A stretch of DNA of 64,000 nucleotides, from contig JAIUPT010000028.1 in the NCBI GenBank assembly GCA_022315425.1, forward strand, positions 310,001-374,000. Reading direction: 5' to 3'. Positions 57,949-64,000 of this stretch are shown here, one piece after another. Source of the DNA: Pseudevernia furfuracea (Eukaryota > Ascomycota > Lecanoromycetes > Lecanorales > Parmeliaceae). Below the pieces are notes generated by a model that saw only the letters and a list, made by a program, of their open reading frames with translations, ran no database searches and was not told where the DNA came from. Within the stretch, counting starts at the first letter, position 1. Each line of letters opens with the position of its first letter. Position numbers and translations under genes: made by a program.

Positions 57949-59286
57949 TTACAGCGAGCCTGCAAAACCTTTCAAGTCCTTCCCTAAGACCTCCAGTAGA
58001 CGACCTTCGTCCACCTCGCCATCCTCTAGATCATACACCTTTCGCTCTTGAGAGTTTCCAGCAAATCCGCCGACGGAGGTTTTTTCGCCTGCTATTTCTT
58101 CGACCAACCCCTTCCTTGCCGAAGCAAAGAAATCCTCTTCACTCACAAAACCCTCGGGTAACTTTGCATCTAGCTGGCTACGCAACACATATATTGTTGG
58201 AAATTCAAGTACAAGTCTGTTAGTCAATGAGGTTGCGAGTTTGGCGTCCGGGGAAAGTGGTATCAAGACTGGATGTCGCGAAGGCAGAGAGGGATGGTGT
58301 AAATAGAAATTGAAATCCACCCTTGGCGCTGACTCTGTCACTGGCGAAGCTTCGGATGACGCAGGTAAAGATGCTGATTGTTTGACCGCTTCTGAATCGC
58401 CAGGGACTGCGGCAATAGCCATATTCTGGCCCTCTCCCTCAGCGTTGCGGTTCATATTAGCTTCATCCTCCTCCCGCTTCCGCTTGCCTACGGACGCCGT
58501 CGTAGTGGATCCATTGGGTTGTTCTGTTGCAGTAGTGCCATGGGCGGGCACGCTTGATAATACGAGATTAGCCGACAAAGCGATGTCTTTGTGGTTGTGG
58601 TCAGGTTTCCGTCTTTTCTTTGGGCGACTCGTGTCTAGATATCTTAGATGGTCATGGTAAGCAGTAGATATGCCTTGTATCTCCCATACTTTGTCTGTTG
58701 TCTTGTTTCCGTCAGGGTGCACCCATTCCACGGTCCACTGAAGTGTCCGATTCCTATTCGGCATTCAAGTCAGTATAGCCTTTCCGCAACACCGTACCCT
58801 CTTACTTTTTACTACAGATCGTCTCATTCTGCTTGCTCCTCGTCATACCCTTCGGTGCTTTCGCAACAATAACCCCACACCTCTCAATCGCAGCATTGAA
58901 CTGTGTTTCTCCCTTCACCGGTTGCTTACTTCTCCTCCTCTCTTCCTCTAGCACGAGGCCCCTTGATAAAGCATCTTTTTCTGCGCGATCAAGTTTCCTC
59001 TCAATACTCGTAAGATAGTTGAAGTCATGGTCGATTCCTTTCGGTGTTGCAAGGTCCGCCCGCTTCATATACTTAGTAGGGTCCCTGACGCCGTTGCATA
59101 GGGTCCGTTTTTTGTGGCGATCGTAACAATGAACAGAGCAGGTAAGGGTGAAGCAACCAGGGCAACAGTATCTGTAGGGATGAACACGGCTTCAAAAGAT
59201 ATATGGTCAGCGAAGAAGGGTTTCTGTAGGATGAGGAGCTGTACAGACCATATGGTGCATAGGGAGCTTAGGGGTGGATCGGACAT
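57949..59286 (-). CDS. BCD1: Bcd1-type box C/D snoRNP assembly protein (HIT zinc finger), 408 aa
   Basis: A nucleolar assembly factor needed for box C/D snoRNA accumulation in yeast (Bcd1; ZNHIT6 in animals). Exons on the minus strand: 59286-59249, 59189-58806, 58753-57949, with 59-nt (donor GTCTGT, branch GCTGAC) and 52-nt introns. The first join completes the HIT finger: LCTIC-RVHPYRYCCPGC, then C, H/C and C ligands through HKKRTLC. After it come FNYLTSIERKLDRAEKDA, the conserved APKGMTRSKQNETICSKK and RTLQWTVEWVHPDG, which is the standard Bcd1 core layout. The C-terminal half is disordered until a folded block (VDFNFYLHHP, FPTIYVL) and an acidic EDGEVDEG end. Complete, with all joins in phase. 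Confidence 0.85.
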
Positions 59287-60460
59287 GATCGGGCTGTGGT
59301 TTCCCCAGCTTTAGTACATGATATGCTGTTTATATAATAGGCGTGAATAGATCGCGTAGATAAGGATTAATAGATGCTGGAACATCTGTTCGAGATGAGT
59401 GCCGAGAGTAAATGGAATATTTCTGTTATCGATAAGCCTACGGTAGTCTTCAAGTTGACCTATGCGCATTTTGTACGCGATCCACGTGATGATCGACAAT
59501 TATCGATTTCGGTGTTATTCCATTTAACAAGTTGGACATCATTCTGTATAGACCAGTCTTGATGTTGCAGATCCACCGCAGAGGTGGTGCACTGGAGACA
59601 ACCTGGCAGTGGACTTTTGTCAAGTACTTGTCGCACATTTTCGCAGTAAACGAGGAAGGACTTCTTCCGTTTACCTGTACTTGTGAGCATACTCTATCTC
59701 TGTGAAGCCAGGGCTGCTCTATCTATGTTTATCGCTGCAGAACACCGAAAGGCGCACGAAGACGCATCTCACCTGATAGCCCCCAATTTCCCTCCTAATC
59801 CGAAATCTTACAATTATGTACTGCATTTTCGGCGGCGTTGGCATCCTCTACCTTAGTCATCTCCAATGCCAGTCTCACATCCAGATCGACCTCGCTTCGC
59901 AGCACAATGCCCCCTAATTATAAGGCTCAGATTGCCAATTTGGCCCTCAAGATACCGGAGCCGCGAAGGCCCGAAAGCACATGAAAACTACATAGTGCTT
60001 GCCCCCGTATGCTATCTACCTTCTGTTTTACTCAGAAACGCGCTGTGTCTTGTACCTTTATATAACCCTCTACGCCTGATTTTTATGTACGCTGAATTAT
60101 ACGCTTTAATATTCTGAAAAGTTTTAAGTAGTGCCCTTCATGTATCAGCGCCTAAAGGTTCGTATTAGTTATGATCCATTCAAATGTGCTCCGGGCTTGT
60201 CCTCGATCGCCGCCCAGCATGGTCACGTATTGAGCATGGTACGAAAAATTTGGTATTGATCTATCCGAGTCTTGGGTCCTTTCAGGAGTAAAAGCTAAGA
60301 CTGGCCATGAAACAGACTGACAGACAGAAGCTGGGTGACCACTTGTCAGACTTGATGGATAGAGGTCGTACTCACCCCTTTTGTTGAAGCTGCATTGTGA
60401 AATTAAAGGCAAACTAAAGCCGACAATAACTGCGAAACGTTCACTGATTCCACTGGGCAA
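59287..60460. other. intergenic, nothing recognised
   Basis: Promoter side of the BCD1-type gene and about 1.1 kb of gene-free sequence. No open frame with coding character. Confidence 0.45.
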
Positions 60461-61209
60461 GTGCAAGTCAGGGGAGTCACGGCCGCGACTACCACCACGT
60501 CCCAAAAACCTACCTCTACAACACTTGATGGGATTAAATATCCGCATACCTTCGTCACAGTTGGCGACCAACATAGTCCTTGGAGCTGCAACCTCGACAC
60601 CATCACCACGCTCGGCAATCTCAGTGACGCCGACATGTGTCCTTCATCGGGCATGTGCATTGTGGGCCAAGTGCCCTACACGCTGTCCGTTGGATGCATC
60701 GCTGCTATTCGAAGCGGCACCGCAGCGTCTCCAGTCCCCGCAACAATGACCATCCAAGCGCAAGGAACATACCGTCCGGATTTGAGAAACCCGATGGTTG
60801 AAACATTCCAAGTGTTGCTGGCGGCATGATGAAGAAGGATCCGGGCCAGAAATGGGAAGGGCAGGACGGAGGCACTAGCAAGCGATCGCTGTCTAGTGAT
60901 GATGAAGCCAACAGGGGTACTAACAAGAGGACCGTTGTTCCCGCCGAGACGACCACCTACGAAAACTGTGATATCTACTCGATGGCCAGCTCCATCGGAG
61001 TCAGCTACTAGGAAACTCCGGCGTCAATGACGGCTACCATGTCGGCAGTGATCACCTTGCAGGATCCCGTCGCTGGCTTCTGTTGCGGCCAGGCTCAGGC
61101 GATCCTGGGGCTCGTGGGCCTCATTGCGGGAGCCACTCCTGGGAGCCAAGCGGTCTCCCTTGGGCTGGGGGCCACCTCCGATATCTGCGGCGTTGTGAGA
61201 TCTAGCTAG
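60461..61209 (+). pseudogene. possible decayed or multi-exon Cys-containing protein gene
   Basis: Two plus-strand segments have coding-like codon use but sit in different frames. Segment one (60461-60829) contains SPWSCNLDTITTLGNLSDAD and QVPYTLSVGCIAAIRSGTAA. Segment two (60826-61209) contains two KR dibasic sites (TSKRSLSS, TNKRTVVP), YENCDIYSMASSIGVSY, then an in-frame TAG at 61009-61011, then GFCCGQAQAILGLVGLIAGA. There is no ATG for segment one and no signal peptide. Either unrecognised introns connect the parts or the gene is broken. I do not recognise the family. Confidence 0.3.
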
Positions 61210-62497
61210 GGCAGTCAGAGAAGTTGGAATCAGACGTGACAATGTCTTGAAGGCGAGCAAAGAGGGTTTTTGACCGGAGCGAAATTTGGAAGCCCATGAG
61301 ACGTGGGAAAACTGCATGAAGGAGGGGAGTGTACTGTACATGAAGGAGGATCTCGCCCCTTATTTGGCATCGGCATTGTCATTGGAGTATTCAATATTTG
61401 ATCATTGGAACTCACATACCTGTTCTCCTTACCACCCGTGACCATAGTCAGCAAGAGCATGGGAGCGTTTTCAAATAAAGTCCCCCCCATCCTAGCTCGT
61501 ACGATAATCGTCCGCCGTCGCGTTCGGCTCTGGCGGTTTCGGATTTCAAACACAATCAGGTATGACCCCATCTACGAGGATGCCCCCCAAACGCTTCCAT
61601 GCCACCGCCAAAACACGCCACCGCAGCTCCGCGGCCAGATACTTTCGACCTCATTGGTCTAGGGATTCGGCGGAGGTGTGGAGTAGACAACAGCCTGATG
61701 ACTGCGCCGTGTTGAACGTATGGTTTACAATGTTCCAAAAAAAACAAACAGGCACGAGATGGGGGGTTGCTGGAGAATGGAATGATGTAAAAAAAAGGGA
61801 CAAATCGCGACCATAGTCTGGATCTGGATCTGCATCTGCATCTGCATCATCCCCTCACTTGCTTGACCAGCTCTACCTTCCAATCTGAACCTTGGCTTTA
61901 GCCCGCACGCCCCGTATGTATATATACCACGCCCCGTTCCGTTTAGCGCAGGTCGGAACCAACTGCACATCCGGTGCACAGTTCGCTGGACGCGGTGGGG
62001 CTCCTGGCCGTGATCGCGGGGAGGTTACGGGAGTTGGGGAATGGGGGGTTGAATCCCGTTAGTGGGTATTTCCATGATCATTTGTTTTGTGGCGGAGGGG
62101 AGGGAGGGGGAGGCGGGTGGGGGCGTTGAGGGGGTTTGGCGGGGGAGGCGAGGGAGAGGCGGAAGGGGGGTGGGATGTGAGGCTCATTGAAAAACGTGTA
62201 GGGCTAGGGCGGAGGGGGGGGTCTAAGTAAGTGGATGCGAGCTGTGCGGTCAATATTGGCTAAGATAATATCAATTCTGTGTGCAGCATGTTTTTTTGCA
62301 CCAATTCCGTCTATGGCGACATTGCATCATCGAAAAGTTTCCATCCCCAGCTTCGAGTCTCCAATCTTTGCAGTAAAGCTTCAAAGTAAACAAATCAAAA
62401 GCTGTCAGCCTTCATGTCACCCTTGCCGGTATATCCGTGAAGCTGGCAAATGCTGTTCAATGCTCCTGATCTTCGCCGATTCCTTCTCAACCTATGC
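61210..62497. other. intergenic with simple repeats
   Basis: No gene supported. A hexamer-like run (ATCTGG/ATCTGC)n lies at about 61818-61849, and a G-rich stretch at about 62090-62220. Confidence 0.5.
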
Positions 62498-63368
62498 CTA
62501 GGTTTGATGTCCGGTTTTTGGACCGAACCACGACTCGCCGGGGTAGAAAACCATGGAGTACTCCAGCCAATCGTCATGACGAGCAAGGTGATGGAAATCA
62601 GGTTTAGACCTGTAGTCTGTGAACTTCAAGTCGGCGAAGAGGGTCCTTTCCGGGTTTTCTCCATCTACCCTGAAGAGAGGCGCTTTTCGTGGATCCTTGA
62701 AGTAATGGCGTTGCCCGATCCTCCACAACGACTCGGCGATTTCGGGAATGTACACCACGGTAGCCTGGTCCGAAAGCTTCTCATGGATACGATCCATGAA
62801 CACCTTATCCTGCCTGCAGCACTTGGATCTGAAGCGTATGTGCAAATGCCGGATGTTTCTTCGGCCGATGTCACCGATGTTGTGAAGCCACAAGAGAATG
62901 GCGAGGAAACAGCCACCATGTTCGACGAAGAGCACGAAGCAGTGGTGTTGGTAAAAGAGAGCGAGACCCTCGGCGCGCGTTTGAATGCTGGCACGAAAGA
63001 GACTGGAATGGACCATTATGTTCTCGAAACCGTCAAAACAAGCAGTTCCCTCGGTGTGTCCTCTGATCGGGAGGTTGCCACCTCTAGAGAAGATTGAGTT
63101 CTGCCAGGTAGCAACTAGCTTGTAGATCTCGTTGCGAAGTTCAGGTGGAAGTTTCTGGAACGGAAAGGGACTGCTTGGCTAATCAGTAGGTGTCTAGGGT
63201 TTGTCAAAGCGTCGCTGAGCGGTATACTGACTGATGCTCGTCATGAACGGTCAAGCGCGAAGCCATCTTTTCTTTGTTGCCCGAGTAGGGAAGACGGCGT
63301 AGAAGGAGCAGACGCTTGAGCTCAGCCTTTTTCTGCTTCATGTAGTCGTCTCCATGAACCCACGGCAT
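62498..63368 (-). CDS. SAP-like / LPPELRNEIY (F-box-like, 2EXR-type) protein, 269 aa
   Basis: Exons on the minus strand: 63368-63232 and 63170-62498 (61-nt intron, GTCAGT donor). The join gives HPFPFQKLPPELRNEIYKLV, the hallmark N-terminal element of a very large fungal family (often labelled 2EXR or F-box-like). The first exon encodes a short SAP-like helix-extended-helix: KKAELKRLLLLRRLPYSGNK followed by EKMASRL, which may bind nucleic acid. The body follows the family pattern: LFRASIQTRAEGLALFYQHH, then RRNIRHLHIRF, as in 'l..R..r.Ea...fy..n.f' and 'r.lr.L.i'. A long ORF on the opposite strand is spurious. A 5'UTR intron ending at CTAG just before the start is possible. Confidence 0.72.
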
Positions 63369-64000
63369 AATGGCCTAGAAAAGTAAAGTTGTCAGACACT
63401 TGATGCATTCAGCCCAATGAATACTCACAAGCTATTAAAGTATCCTTAGCTGCAGACCAGGTCGGACAGGACAGGAGTTTCGCTTGGTGCAGAAATATGT
63501 AAGCTGGAAGGCCAAATATATAGTTGGTTATCCTCAAGACTTAGAGGCGATTGGTGAATGCCGAGAATGAATTCTGAAAAGTGGAGTAAACAGTAAACGC
63601 AGCGAAGTGAATATCGAAGAGTGGTCGGAGAATAACTGTTAAAGACCTGTTTGCTGCAAATTAAGCGCTGGAAAATGTGAAACGGAATTCACAGAAAAAT
63701 TTAAGTGAGCCGATTTGCTTTGCACTATCGAAGAGTGATATAAGATATCAAGATACCTCAAAGACAACGAGAAGAGGTAAACGGCTTATGCACAGCTGTA
63801 TATGGTCTGGCGTGTATAGCTAGTAGCTGCTAAGGAGTTCGTGAGAGTAATGAGAAAGAGGGAGACTTGAAGATCAGTTGCGTTGGAGGATGTTCTGATT
63901 TTGATTTTATGGCTTCTGTGTCATCAAAAAAAGTGAGGACAACTATGTATGTCGAAAGATCAACTCGAATAGATGGGGTATGCACTACGTGTAGATGCAC
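63369..64000. other. upstream flank, nothing recognised
   Basis: AT-rich promoter-like sequence for the SAP/LPPELRNEIY gene. A GTGAGT donor near 63427 could begin a 5'UTR intron. No other gene seen before the window ends. Confidence 0.45.

Noticed and set aside
62450..63097. 215-codon plus-strand ORF
   Set aside because: It lies opposite the SAP/LPPELRNEIY gene, whose minus-strand frame shows family motifs and a clean intron. The plus-strand product has no domain-like pattern.
1..64000. CRISPR array, bacterial operon or prophage
   Set aside because: No spaced short repeats of CRISPR type, no ribosome-binding-site-driven gene strings and no phage genes. All recognisable genes are fungal and spliced.

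Overview
This is nuclear DNA from a filamentous ascomycete (Pezizomycotina, possibly Dothideomycetes; the class is not certain). The evidence is gene content (nitrate permease, Cdc11-type septation scaffold, highly reducing polyketide synthase, fungal-only families such as DUF8004 and DUF6594) and gene structure: many 42-62 nt introns with GTNNGT donors, CTNAC branch sites and YAG acceptors, and long intergenic stretches rich in simple repeats. Most exon joins given here were worked out by reading across frames, so several genes cover ground where no single long ORF exists.

Layout. 0-6 kb is gene-poor: a possible small ORF, a Copia-type gag fragment on the minus strand, a 106-bp direct repeat, and simple repeats. 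6-9.4 kb holds a DUF6594-like C-terminal piece and an intact two-exon DUF8004 gene. 10.9-12.5 kb is a complete nitrate/nitrite MFS permease. 14.3-15 kb is a DUF7587-like gene. 15.9-28 kb is housekeeping: an eight-exon VPS11 gene, an AT-hook protein whose C-terminus resembles RAD51-binding motifs, and a 1892-residue leucine-rich-repeat SIN scaffold (Cdc11/Nud1 type).

29-40.5 kb is a decaying secondary-metabolite locus: a truncated SAM methyltransferase, an apparently intact 2-oxoglutarate/Fe(II) dioxygenase, and, divergently across a 629-bp shared promoter with a repeated CGG-containing 18-mer, a type I highly reducing PKS (KS-AT-DH-cMT-ER-KR-ACP). The PKS keeps its catalytic motifs outside the methyltransferase but carries two frame breaks, a deletion of the methyltransferase core and an in-frame TAG. 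About 400 bp downstream lies a non-autonomous element with 20-bp inverted termini and TA flanks.

41.7-51.7 kb has a small conserved fungal protein, a TBC-domain Rab GAP, and a protein kinase fused to about ten kinesin-light-chain-type TPRs, interrupted by an in-frame TAA. 53-64 kb is sparser: a secreted beta-sandwich-like protein, a two-exon short-chain dehydrogenase, a BCD1-type HIT-zinc-finger protein, a possible decayed gene near 60.5-61.2 kb, and a SAP/LPPELRNEIY protein hidden opposite a long spurious ORF.
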